Assembly: GCF_029784165.1 (NCBI RefSeq)
Contig: NC_073696.1
Span: forward strand, 173,590,912-173,654,911
Length of the DNA: 64,000 nt
Source: Wyeomyia smithii
Taxonomy: Eukaryota; Arthropoda; Insecta; Diptera; Culicidae
Reading direction: 5' to 3'
The notes under the pieces were generated by a model. It saw only the letters and a list, made by a program, of their open reading frames with translations. It ran no database searches and had not been told where the DNA came from. The translations under genes were made by a program, and so were the position numbers. Below, one piece after another: positions 24,201 to 36,200 of this stretch (its first letter is position 1; each line of letters opens with the position of its first letter).

Positions 24201-27200
24201 CATATTGAAATTTCGAGCTCATGCTGAGACATGGAGATGAAATCGAATTTTACAATCGTCTATGTCAAGGTGCACCAACATTTTTAATAAGATGTAATGA
24301 ATGAACAATAAAATTTTTACTCTTAATTTAGTATTCATTCTAAAAGGACAATTTGTTTATTAATCCAATTTAGGATATGATGATGATCCCATCTCTGTGC
24401 TATTCCCGACATTGAAAACTGTTTTCGCACTAAAAATTTGACGGCAGACAGATTTTGTTTGCCAACACCCCCATTTGTGTGTTGTCAAATTTTTCACTGG
24501 AGGAATTGCCGCTACCGCACAAAAGCAGCGTTTTTTACTAGAAGATGTAATACCGCTGCACTTACCGCTAACGCTACTACTACTACCGCTACTGGTACCT
24601 AGTTAGCACCGTCCTTCACTAGTAAGCTTAATGCTTTTTTAAAGACTTTTCAATAAACTTTGTTTTATTTCTTGTTATTTTAACACTTTTCAATAAAAAT
24701 TTTCAACAGTAGGGTAGCGAACAGTTCGGCAGTGGTTTGCTTCGGCAGGTTTTATGCAGCAATCTTAACCACTGCCGAAGCCGTTCGGTACCGACAATAG
24801 TTCAAATAATCAAATTATAATTGTCTGCACTTGGGCTGATGCATGGATAATTTTTAATTGATTGTCTAAAAAAACGACGGAAGTGCGTTGGAAACTAAAC
24901 GGCTTATAAGCATTAAAAAAAAAACAAGTCCCCTTTTCCGTTTTTACATTTTCGTTTTCACCTCAATGTAGCTGATCTTCCTGAAAAACGTAGTTCTACG
25001 TAAAAAACAAGTCTTTTTTATTCTCAACTTCAGTGATGTGTCAAGATAGTTTACAGTTCCAAATTTCCGCTAGTGAAATTTGTAAGAAAACCCGGTTGGA
25101 GAACACACAGGTATTTCACCAATCTGCAGTTTACAGTTCATGCGGAGCGAATACAACCATCACCTAACAAGGGAAGCGGAGGTGATAGATGCAACCGAAA
25201 GATCACTTGAATCGATTGAGTTAGTGCCGCGGCTAGCAGAATCACGTACCACATTACCATTACCAACAGTATCTCACAGCTGTTTAAATTGAACAGATTT
25301 TTTTGGCACAGCCGGCACATTATTTAGTTTTTCGGCAAAATAGGCACGAATTCTTCTACCGCCTAATTTATCTTTACAGGCGCGGAAAACAAAAATTGCC
25401 TTCCCTAGGACAAACAAATCCTTGTGGGCACGATCGTTAATTCCACAACATTGCTAGCCGAGGTGACGAAAGGCATCGCAGAAACCGCGAGGCACTGGTT
25501 TCAAATCATTAATAGGCGAATGACACTCGCCACACAGCTTCTTATCCATCAATTCTAGCAGCAAGAACAACAACAAATTTACCTAGAAATCTAGCGACAG
25601 AACTCTAAACTGGGCTTGATGGAAAATACAAACTTTACGGCTAGCTATTTATATACGAGCACTACGTAAATAATTATATTAGGGGTCTTCACATCGAGCT
25701 CGTATACGAATAAGCAGCGGTAAACTGTGTATCTTCCATTACTCGTCAATGGAGGTGAGTATTTATACGGCTGGGTATTTGTTTACGAGCTCGACATGAA
25801 TACCCATATTATATTATAGACCTGGTTTCAGGAGTTGTTTACTTTTTTGTATCCTTTTCGATCACCAATCCGATTTTTTTCCGATTGTATGTTCTCTGCC
25901 ACAGTTTTTTTAACCGCACTTGATATTATTATGTTGAGTGAATTCACGCGACCGGACACTTGTCATATGTTTTATAAACACTTTCACTCGCGAAAACCTT
26001 ATTTGCACATGAAATACGCTAGTCCACCTACGGTATTATTCACGGTTTCTAAACTTGCAATCACTGAATACACCGGCGCGCAGTTTGACAGATATGTATT
26101 ACGTTTATAGCAATCATGAGTCGTATTTATAAAAACGCTCTGAGTAGCTCATGATATTCAGAATCCAACTTATGGTAACATGAGTCATGACTCATGATTC
26201 TATAAGTCCATGCGACAGCGGTGTGTTACGCTTTTAATAGCCATGAGTCATATTCATGAAAACGCTTTTCATAGCTTATGATATTCGGAGTTGAGATCAT
26301 GATATCATGAGTCATAGGTCATGATTTTGTCGAAAAACATCATTCATGATTTCATGACCTAAAAGGTCATGAAAACGGGAAAAGATTTTTACCCGTGTAG
26401 GCATCAAAAATCCTACCATTTGAAGTCATGAAACCTATGGTTTGAGCCATTTTGAGCTCTTTAGAATGGAACTTGCAAAAAAGTTTGTTTTTCCATACAA
26501 ATCTCTATATAAATTTGAAATGCAATGCGCCAAGAGGCGATAAAACCAATCGACTTCCGATAAATTTAGGATTGTTTGGGGCTCCAAATAGAACAAAAAA
26601 ACTTGGTGCTGGCTTTCTGCTATCAAGTTTCGTTTTTTCCATTTAACGATTCCCCACCCTAGTAAGTACCCACAGGGATATTTTCCGAGCGGGTACTACT
26701 AGTCATACTACCTACATCAACCGCCTGCCTTGGTTGCGATGTGTACTTCTTGTCTGTCTAGTTGGACCGCATCACATACTGTAGCGGTAACAGATGTTAT
26801 GCTATCAATTTCAAATGCTTTTTATCTTATTGCCACTAAACGATTTTTGAACACCAATTTCTTGAAGTATGATTCAAAGTATTCTAGAGTTACGAAGAAA
26901 ACTACTATCTGTAGCGTAAATTAGATCTGTACTGAAATCTGATTACAGTTTTAATTTTTTTTTCTCATATCATTTATTTGACACGGCACAAATACAATTT
27001 AATGTTTAACGGCGCCAATTATATCTGAAGACTTAAAATCTTAAAGCAAATTTTTTATCCTCGCTGCCGACTACGAGCTGAAATTAAGTCTATCTTAAAA
27101 CTAGGATGTATTTTTCAATCACTGTTTTGTAGTTTGATGGTCGTCTGATGCTCTTCGAATGGCCATGAATATGCAGCATGTATGGATTTGTTCTGCTGAG

Positions 27201-30200
27201 CCACGATGTCATGAGCTGGAAGAGGGGCTTGTAATTCTCGGGTCCTGAAGGTATTGTGCGGGGGCTAGTTGCTGGTTATGGTTCGTTGTTGTTGTTCGCT
27301 GGTGTTCAAGTGGCCTATGGTATGTGCCGCTGAGCCAAGATATCACTGAAGGCCTCGGGTTCTCAGGTCCTGGTGAATTCGTGTGGGGTGCAGTTGTTGA
27401 TTCCAAAACCTCTGCTTAAGGTTCAAACGTGTTCTTGTCGTTTTGTTGGGTGTAGACGGAGGGGAACGGGACTAGACTGGGGCATGGATGGATTTTAGGA
27501 AAATGTATATAAGGGTCATGTAGGGTATGTCACGGCTCGCCAAGACATCACGAACAGGAACAGCTGGCCGTCTACCTCCGGCCTGAAGGGAAGCTACTAA
27601 TTTAGACCTGGCGTCACGGTGGACAGGGCATGACCAAACAACGTGCTCTATGTCGTGATAACCTTCACCACAGGCACAGATACCGCTTTCTCCGAGCCCA
27701 ATACGACGGAGATGCGCATCAAATCTATAGTGATTGGACATAAGCCGAGACATCACGCAAATGAAATCTCGACCTACATCCAACCCCTTGAACCACGGAT
27801 TCGTCGATACCTTGGGTATAATGGAATGTAACCACCTTCCCAGTTCCCCTCTGGTCCAAGAATTTTGCCAACTGATGATCGTATTCTGACGTACAAATGC
27901 AAAAAAATTCATTAAAAGCAATTGGTCTTTCATAAATTTCACCGTTTGTAGCGCCCACCTTAGCCAAAGAGTCCGCTTTCTCATTGCCCGGTATCGAGCA
28001 GTGAGAAGGGACCCACACTAAGGTAATCTGAAAAGATTTTTCGGATAAAGCACTCAGATGTTCCCGTATTTTCCCCAGGAAATACGGAGAGTGCTTAACA
28101 TCTTTCATCGATCGGAGAGCCTCAACTGAGACTGAGACTATCCGTAAAGATGGAATAATGGTCCGTGGGCATTTTTTCGATGATCCCTAGGGTGTACTGA
28201 ATTGCAGCTAGTTCTGCGACGTAAACAGAAGCAGGATTATCGAGCTTATGGGAGACGGTTAAATTGTTATTGAAGATACCGAAGCCAGTGGACCCATCGA
28301 TAAGTGATCCGTCAGTGTAGAACATATTGTCGCAGTTGATGTTTCGATATTTATTGGAAAAAATTTTGGGGATCTGCTGCACGCGTAAATGATCCGGGAT
28401 TCCACGAGTTTCTTCTATCATGGATGTATCGAAAAACACAGTAGAATCAGAAGTATTCAATAAGTTGACACGATTTGGAATATTCGGAGAAGGGTTAATA
28501 TTTTGTGACATGTGATTGAAATACAATGTCATAAAACGGGTTTGAGAATTAAGTTGGATTAACCTTTCAAAATTTTCAATCACAGGACGGTTCAAGACCT
28601 CACATTTGATAAGAATACGAGAAGACAGGCTCCAGAAGCGGGTTTTCAATGGTAGAACTCCAGCTAAGACCTCTAAACTCATCGTATGGGTCGATTGCAT
28701 GCAACCTAAGGCGATACGCAAACAACGATATTGTATTCGCTCCAGTTTGATCAAATGTGTGTTTGCTGCGGAGCGGAAGCAGAAACACCCGTACTCAATT
28801 ACCGACAATATGGTTGTTTGGTAAAGCCTTATAAGGTCTCCCGGGTGTGCTCCCCACCATGATCCGGTTATTGTACGAAGAAAATTCACTCTTTGTTGGC
28901 TTTTTTTCGTCAGATACCTAATGTGACAACCCCAGGTGCCTTTAGAGTCGAACCAGACACCAAGATACTTGTGTACCAAAACCTGAGAAATCGTTTTACC
29001 CATTAATTGTGGCTGGAGCTGAGCAGGTTCATGCTTCCTAGAAAAAACTACTATCTCAGTCTTCTCCGGAGAGAATTCGATACCTAGCTGTAAAGCCCAA
29101 GCAGACAAATTGTCCAAGGTATCTTGCAATGGTCCTTGCAAATTGGCAGCTTTGGCTCCTGTAACAGAAACCACGCTGTCGTCTGCAAGTTGTCTTATCG
29201 TGCATGAATTTGCCAGACATTCGTCGATGTCATTTACATAAAAGTTGTAAAGAAGGGGGCTTAAACATGAGCCCTGGGGAAGACCCATGTAGCTAATGTG
29301 AAAAGTTGCCAAATCGCCGTGCGTAAAATGCATGTGCTTTTCGGACAACAAATTGTGCAAAAAATTGTTCAAAATTGGAGAAAATCCTTGTCGGTGAAGT
29401 TTACCTGAAAGAATGTCAATAGAAACGGAATCAAAAGCCCCCTTAATGCCCAAGAACGCAGACGCCATTTGTTCTTTGCGAGCATACGCCAGCTGAATAT
29501 CTGTTGAAAGCAACGCAAGACAATCATTCGTCGACGGCGGAAGCCAAATTGAGTATCTGATAGTAGACCATTTGATTCGACCCAATGGTCTAAACGACGG
29601 AGTATCATTTTTTCCATCAATTTCCGGATACAGGATAGCATTGCAATCGGCCTATAAGAGCTGTGATCAGAAGCTGGCTTCCCTGGTTTTTGGATGGCGA
29701 TCACCTTCACTTGCCTCCAATCCTGCGGTACAATGTTTTGCTCCAGGAACTTATTGGACAAGTTCAACAAGCGCCTCTTGGCATTGCCGGGTAGATTCTT
29801 CAACAAGTTGAATTTGATTCCATCTAACCCAGGCGCGTTATTGTTACAGGATAGGAGGGCAACTGAAAATTCTGCCATCGTAAAAGGTGATTCTATCGCG
29901 TCGTGGCCCGGAGACGCATCGCGAACAAAGTTTTGCGCAGGAACAGTGTCCGGACATACTTGCCTGGCAAAATCAAATATCCACCTACTTGAAGACTCTT
30001 CGCTTTCGTTGACCGTTACGCGATTCCGCATTCTTCGGGCTGTGTTCCAAAGAGTGCTCATCGATGTCTCCCTCGACGTCTCGTTCACGAAGCTTAGTAT
30101 CAAGCTCCGAATACCGTATATAGTCGCCAGGTATACCTTTCTTGTGATAGGCCAAAAACGCGTCGGATCTTTGCGTGTAGACATCCGAGCACTTTTGGTC

Positions 30201-33200
30201 CCACCACGGAGTGGGAGGCCGTTCTTTGATCGTTACGCCGGGATAATTCTTCGTTTGGGCTTGCAACGCGGCGTCGAGAATCAAGCCCGCGAAGAGGTTG
30301 TATTCTCCAAGTGGTGGATGATGTTGAATCGACTCGACAGCTTCTGAAACCATTTCCTCGTATAACTTCCAATCAACATTCCGTGTGAGGTCATACGGAA
30401 TGTCAATTGGCCGCATGCGAGTTGACCCGTTGTTAATTGAAATAAGAATAGGCAAATGGTCGCTACCGTGAGGATCGAGGATTACCTTCCATGTGCAATC
30501 CAACCGTAGCGACGTCGAACATAAAGAGAGATCCAAAGCGCTTGGGCGCGCTGGAGGTTTCGGGACACGTGTCATTTCACCGTTGTTTAGAATAGTCATG
30601 TCGAAGTTATCGCAAAGGTTATAAATTAAAAAGGAGCGGTTATCATTAGAAGGGGAACCCCAAGCCACGCCATGAGAGTTAAAGTCTCCCAAAATCAAGC
30701 GTGGCGAGGGAAGAAGTTCTATTAAATCAAAGAGCAGCCGTTGCCCAACCTGTGCTCTGGGAGGAATATATATTGAGGCAATACAAAGCTCTTTACCTTG
30801 TATTGTCATTTGACATGCGACAACTTCGATGCCTGGAATCGAGGGGAGGTTAATACGATAGAAAGAATAGCACTTCTTAATCCCTAGAAGTACTCCTCCA
30901 TATGGGGTGTCTTGATCAAGGCGAATAATATTAAAATCATGGAAGTTTAGATCAGTATTCGAAGTTAGCCAAGTTTCACAAAGGAAGAATGCATCGCATT
31001 TTTTTTCATTTATCAAAACTTCAAACGAATCAATTTTTGGTAAAATACTTCTACAATTCCACTGTAAGACAGAGATAGAATCCTACACATAAGCAGATGA
31101 ATTAGGCATCGAAGGATACGATCGCTGCAAGGAGGGGCCATTGAGCAGTCAACTGCTTCAAAAATGTTCTAACTGTTGGGAGGAATGCTGTAAGAAAATC
31201 TTTTATTGGATCGGGTACATTGAAAGTTTCAAAAATCCAGTCCACAATGTCAGAAAATTTCACCAGTCCAGCATTTGATTTTACAACTGGATGTGCAAAA
31301 GGAACAACTGGGGTTTTAGATGTTCCAGGAAGTGCTGGGAACTCCTTCTGGGACTTTAAATTTGCAAGCCCAGGAGGGGTTTGTTCGGTTTTTCCGCTGC
31401 ACTTTTAGATTTGTTTGTACCATTCATTTCACTTTGGGAAATCTTAGGACCTTTTCGGGGAAGTTTAGGAGAGGAAATATTTTTCCTCTTTCTAGACTCC
31501 CCAGGATTGGCATAAGATGTTCCCGCTGGTGAATCGTCAGAATCGGTTTCATCAGAGGACAACAGATCAAAGGGGTTCGAAGTAACGGGAGATGTGGTAA
31601 CGGTCTTCTTCAGCATGTCAGCGTAGGAACGCTTTGGACGCTCTTTGAGAGATCTTTTTATTTTATCCCTGCGCTGCATGTACACCGCACATGTCGAGAG
31701 CTCATGCTGGTTTTCCCCACAGTGAATACACTTTACAGCGTTAACACTGCAAGAATCTCCCGCATGAGTCTCCCCACACTTGCCACAACGTGCCTTATTG
31801 CAGCAGTAGGCGGCTGTATGGTTTAACTGCTTGCAATGAGTGCAGTTCAAGACGCGGGGAACGTATAGCCTCACAGGGAGACGAACCCGGTGGATCGAGA
31901 TGTGGCTTGGTAGTGCAGACCCGGCGAACGTAACTCGAAACGAGTCTGACGGAGTGTAAACTTTTTTGTCACCGACGATCGATACCGACCGCAATTGCTT
32001 GCAGTCGAGCACCTTCACATCGGGACATGTGTTGTTTTTAAAGCACCCTTTAGCACTTTTCAATATACACTCGACGGACAGACTCGAATCGGTCACGACA
32101 CCGTCGGTCTCCACATCTCTAGCGGGTACATAGACATGGTATTCCCGTGTTAAAAGCTCGGAGCAAGCTATATCGTTTCGAAATCTGTAGAATGTTTAAA
32201 GATTTCGATTTCGGCCCCGCTTTAGGCCTGAGGTAAACTGCCACCGGAAGAGTCGATCCATCTGGATACAATCTGACACGTGGGGGAGCTGAGGAATTAA
32301 TATTAGGAGGGGGGCAGGAGGGACAGGGTCGAGGGGATTCGAGGATGGAGGTGCGGGAGGTGGGGGGTCTACATCCATCGCGCTAAACCTAGCGCGCCGA
32401 TGGGACAGACAAGAAGCACGTACCTTCCTTTCTTGTTCTCCTTCGTGTTGGAGTGCACTGCACTCACCACCAAATCGTTCGACAGCAGGCAGCTACAAAG
32501 CGACACAGTAACACAAAGGCGCTTGACCTTGCGATACAGCAATCTAGACAAAAGACACCGGTCAAAAAATGCCACCACTTGCACACACGTATTGAAATTT
32601 ATCGGAGCGATTTCGAAGCACAACCGATGCTGATGCGTGTTCGGCACAGAATGCCAGTTTTAATTTGATCTTGTGAATTCTGGTAATATTTTTTCAGAGA
32701 CTTAAATAAGTTTTCTCGTAAACATAACGTTGAAGCGACGAAACCGGCGAGCAATTACTATGCGACATGCTCACGTAGGTTGACGCTTTTTGGTGATGGC
32801 TCGGGCACCAAAATTCATAGGAATGGTTGAGTAGCTATAATCTCTAATAATAAATGACTGATTGCTGTAAAATGATTTTTGTTTTAAAAATAAGTTTTTT
32901 TCAGGGTAGGGTACCAAAAAATTTTTTAATATTTTTACATAAAAGTTTAGAGTTCGCATAGTAATTGCCCGCCGGGCTCGTCGTTTTAACGTTATGTTTA
33001 CGGGAAAACACATTTAAGTCTTTGAAAAAAAAAAAAAAAAAAAAAAAACGGTAGTGGCTAGGGACACCAAATTTCCCAGGAATGGTTGAATAGCTATAAT
33101 CTTTCATTTTCTTCCGGTTTGAGCTTCCAAAGTACACCTGTGTCAACCAATGTAATTTGGAAGAGTATAAAAAGTTACTTGGTTTACACCTTAACTATTA

Positions 33201-36200
33201 ATAACTCTTCAAAATCAAAACTATTTTGTATGTTTAATTCACTGTATGGTTGGTGGTGGGAAGATTGTAGTAAATAAGTGTTGTCTCAGTCGAATTATCT
33301 TAGTAGTGTGATGGAGGAAGTTAGAAAGAGGGTATATTTTGATATTTATTTTGATTTTTATTTTGCCGGTTTTTGTTATACCTCAGCAGTATCCCGATCA
33401 GAAGAGCATAACTGAAAGATTACAAAACTCTATCAACACGAGATACAAATTACATAATTTGATACGATTTTGTATTTTCCCATATGCTTTTGATAACAAA
33501 ATTGTATCTGGAAGTGTTATTAAACAAATCCTGAAATGTTGTTGTTCTGAGACAAATCTGACATTTGTTTCGTCTCTATCAAAACCTGTTGTTTATAACA
33601 ATGGTTGTTATTATAGTGTTCTACATGCTATCTAATTTTGTTAGAAAATTGATACGTTAATAACAAAATTTGATATGGGTTTGATATTAGTAGAATATTT
33701 TTTGTTATAATTTCTGTTATTTTAACACCTAACGGGATCAAATTTAAAACACAACCTGAAAGGTTTTTCACATAACAAACTAACAGCCCCTGTTATATTT
33801 TTGTTTTGTCCTTCTGATCGGGATGTTTAAAGGGAAACAGGGGAGTCGTCTTGTACTCACTGTTGACATAAGGCTATGTCCTGGTTTTCTATCTTGGGGT
33901 ACATTCTGTAAAAGTAAAAATGGTATTGGTCATAGGTGAGGTTAGATTTCAAATGGTAATAACTGTTGAACCAAAAATGCTTCCGGAATGCAGTTGGCAA
34001 ATAAGCAGACGAAACTGTTCCAAACAAATGGACATTGGTTAGCAATGTCATAGCATTCGAGCACAACTCTGGCGAAAGTACCTATTGCGGTTAAAAGATG
34101 GGAAAATGCAGTGTGTCATGCTTTATATTGCTTCAAAGTGAAACAACCACAATCGATTGTTTTAGGCCCGTTGTTCCTATGGAAACAGATATTTTGATAT
34201 TTTGACTAGCTGACGGTTATGTCTCTAAAGATAAAAAAGTAACCACTTTCAGTTGGTCTTATGTTTATGATTTGTTTGTGACCAAAAAAGTCTGCAAATT
34301 TACTTGGTAGTTTTTTGTGTGAAAGCTGCCACATTGGGAGCTTAGCGTTATAGAATCTAAAGATGAGATAGCGAATAATATTTATTAGAGTGTGAATAAT
34401 TTAGACTCACATTAAATTCTAAAGGCCCAGTTACACACACGGCGTAATGACGCGATGGCGATCACGCCTTCTATTTTGTATGAAGAAGGCGTCAGTACGC
34501 CGTGTGTGTAACTGGGCCTTAAGGCTCTGTGTTTCGAGCGAAGTCTAAGTAATCTTTATTCATTTGATTATCATAATTGTTCATATAATCAGTATTTCTA
34601 TTATTTCTATCAAATCATGTTCGAAAATATTCCGGTCCGTTATTCAACGGGTCGTAAGTTAGAGTCCTGGATCAAGTCGCCTCCCCAGGCGTCGGTGATT
34701 GGAACAAAACAACAAGTGGCGGAACTAGACGGAAGGAAAATAAGCGAGAATAAAAAAAAAGTTTGCGTATAGAAAATCATTGGCTTAAATCCGCTTCTAC
34801 AACTCAGAGTGCATGTGACTAACTCACAATTTGTCTATTTCTCTTTCAGGTTTACTCGTGTTGCCTTGCCTTTCAGCTTGGGTCAGGTCCGATGAAGCCG
34901 TATCGGCAATCGGCTCGACACCAGCTGCAGCCGAAGCGGATACAACACAATTCGTCTCCACCCTAGAAAGTATTCACACAACAAAAGTGATTGAGGAAAT
35001 CTCCGATAATAGTATTACAATTAGCCCTACAGCGAGCCCGTACTGGAGGGAGTTTGCACCCTTTGACAATGGAACGGACACAAATCATTTGGAGGAGAAT
35101 GAAACATTACACAAAAATTTCCTTGACTTTTCATCAATATCAAGTGAAGCATCTGACGCAAATGACACTAGTTTAATAAAAGATGATACTGGAGCTCGGG
35201 TGGAATCTACTACGGTTACCGGTTTAGCAAACAATGAACTAAGCTTGCAAAATTGTTCATTGTACTTCCAAAACAGAACTGTTGTTGATATGTCCTTCGA
35301 CGGTGGTTTTCGGAATATGAAACTTGAGGCGCATTCACATCCTCCTTTTGAAGCACCAATTGCATTCAAGGATCGAACTGCGGAAGTCAGAATGCCTGAT
35401 TTATCTAGCTTATTTTATTCCCTCGAAGGAGATTACATGGTTTCACTGATTACCAATAATGATGATTTTGGCGCCATACTTTTCATTGTAGACCGTATTA
35501 ACGATCTTCAGTTGATAAAAGAGAATGGTACATTAGGTAGGTGCAATCAAGCGAATTTTGGTGTACTTTTTGGTAAATAACTATTATTTATAAATAATTT
35601 ATTTGTTTTCAGGGTTGCGTATTATGTTTGTGAGAAACACGTCGGACGCTCGGCAGCGGCTACAAGACGAAGTGGAATATTGTAAAAAATGCTCCCGGCA
35701 ATCGATTGGTAAGAGAAGAGTTCGAAATTGTTAATTATTTTCTAACTTGAATTAAGCTTTTGTATTTATTAAAGAGAATGATTGAAAATAGGGATTTTGT
35801 CGACAGTATTAACAGAGTTATCCTCGAATGGAAGAGGTATTTGTTTATAGAAACTATATTTTAACACATGGCTAATGAACTTAAAATGATTGAACATTGG
35901 GGTGGTACAAAAATGAATGAGCTAATTCCCATGCAATTTTCGTGTTCCTATATTTGATGATGATGATGTTGATGATGGTTCCATCTCATACCCCTACATC
36001 GGTTTGAGCTGGTTGATTTATCTAAGTAAGATATTATATAGAGTCATACAATGTAACCAGTTGGCGAACAAATAACGGGCTGGTTATAATTCAGACATAG
36101 TAACCCTTCAAAAGAATACCAACAATTTGAAAATAAATAAAAAAAAAACGATTTTCCATTAGCATCATTGATCTAAGGCTCATCCAAAACATTGCCAATC

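Larger units (their letters stand above)
18447..26397. mobile_element. Element with CACGGGTA ends and TA flanks, carrying a P-like transposase relic
   Basis: The left end CACGGGTAGAAAT and the right end ATTTTTACCCGTG are inverted repeats with TA outside both (18445-18446, 26398-26399). The subterminal regions (about 18485-18800, 19325-19530, 26110-26370) are packed with TCATGA-type palindromes. It contains a hAT-like MITE, a P/THAP9-like transposase remnant and a LINE fragment. A P-type element should duplicate 8 bases, but only TA is seen, so ownership of the transposase by these ends is not proven. Confidence 0.55.
17983..26662. mobile_element. Outer long-terminal-inverted-repeat element, opened by nested insertions
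   Basis: The left arm from CTAGGGTGGGG and the right arm ending CCCCACCCTAG are inverted copies over about 170-190 bases. They share CGGAAGTCGATTGGTTTT and TTGGCGCATTGCATTTCAAA and are interrupted by small indels. TAAGTA flanks both sides (17977-17982, 26663-26668). Without its inserts the element would be under 1 kb, so it was a palindromic MITE. Confidence 0.7.
26958..32654 (-). mobile_element. I-clade LINE, structurally full length, inserted in boss intron 1
   Basis: CAGTTTTAATTT occurs at 26946-26957 and 32655-32666, a 12-bp target duplication. On the minus strand the element runs from 32654 to a poly-A tract next to 26958, preceded by AAATAAATGATATGAG. It carries ORF1 with CCHC knuckles and ORF2 with endonuclease, RT, RNase H and a terminal CCHC, which is the I-clade layout. 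Several frameshifts inactivate both ORFs. It is antisense to boss. Confidence 0.85.

Noticed and set aside
34831..34849. Translation of boss exon 2 from the non-ATG codon at 34831
   Set aside because: These bases are the polypyrimidine tract and AG of the splice acceptor, so the exon begins at 34850.
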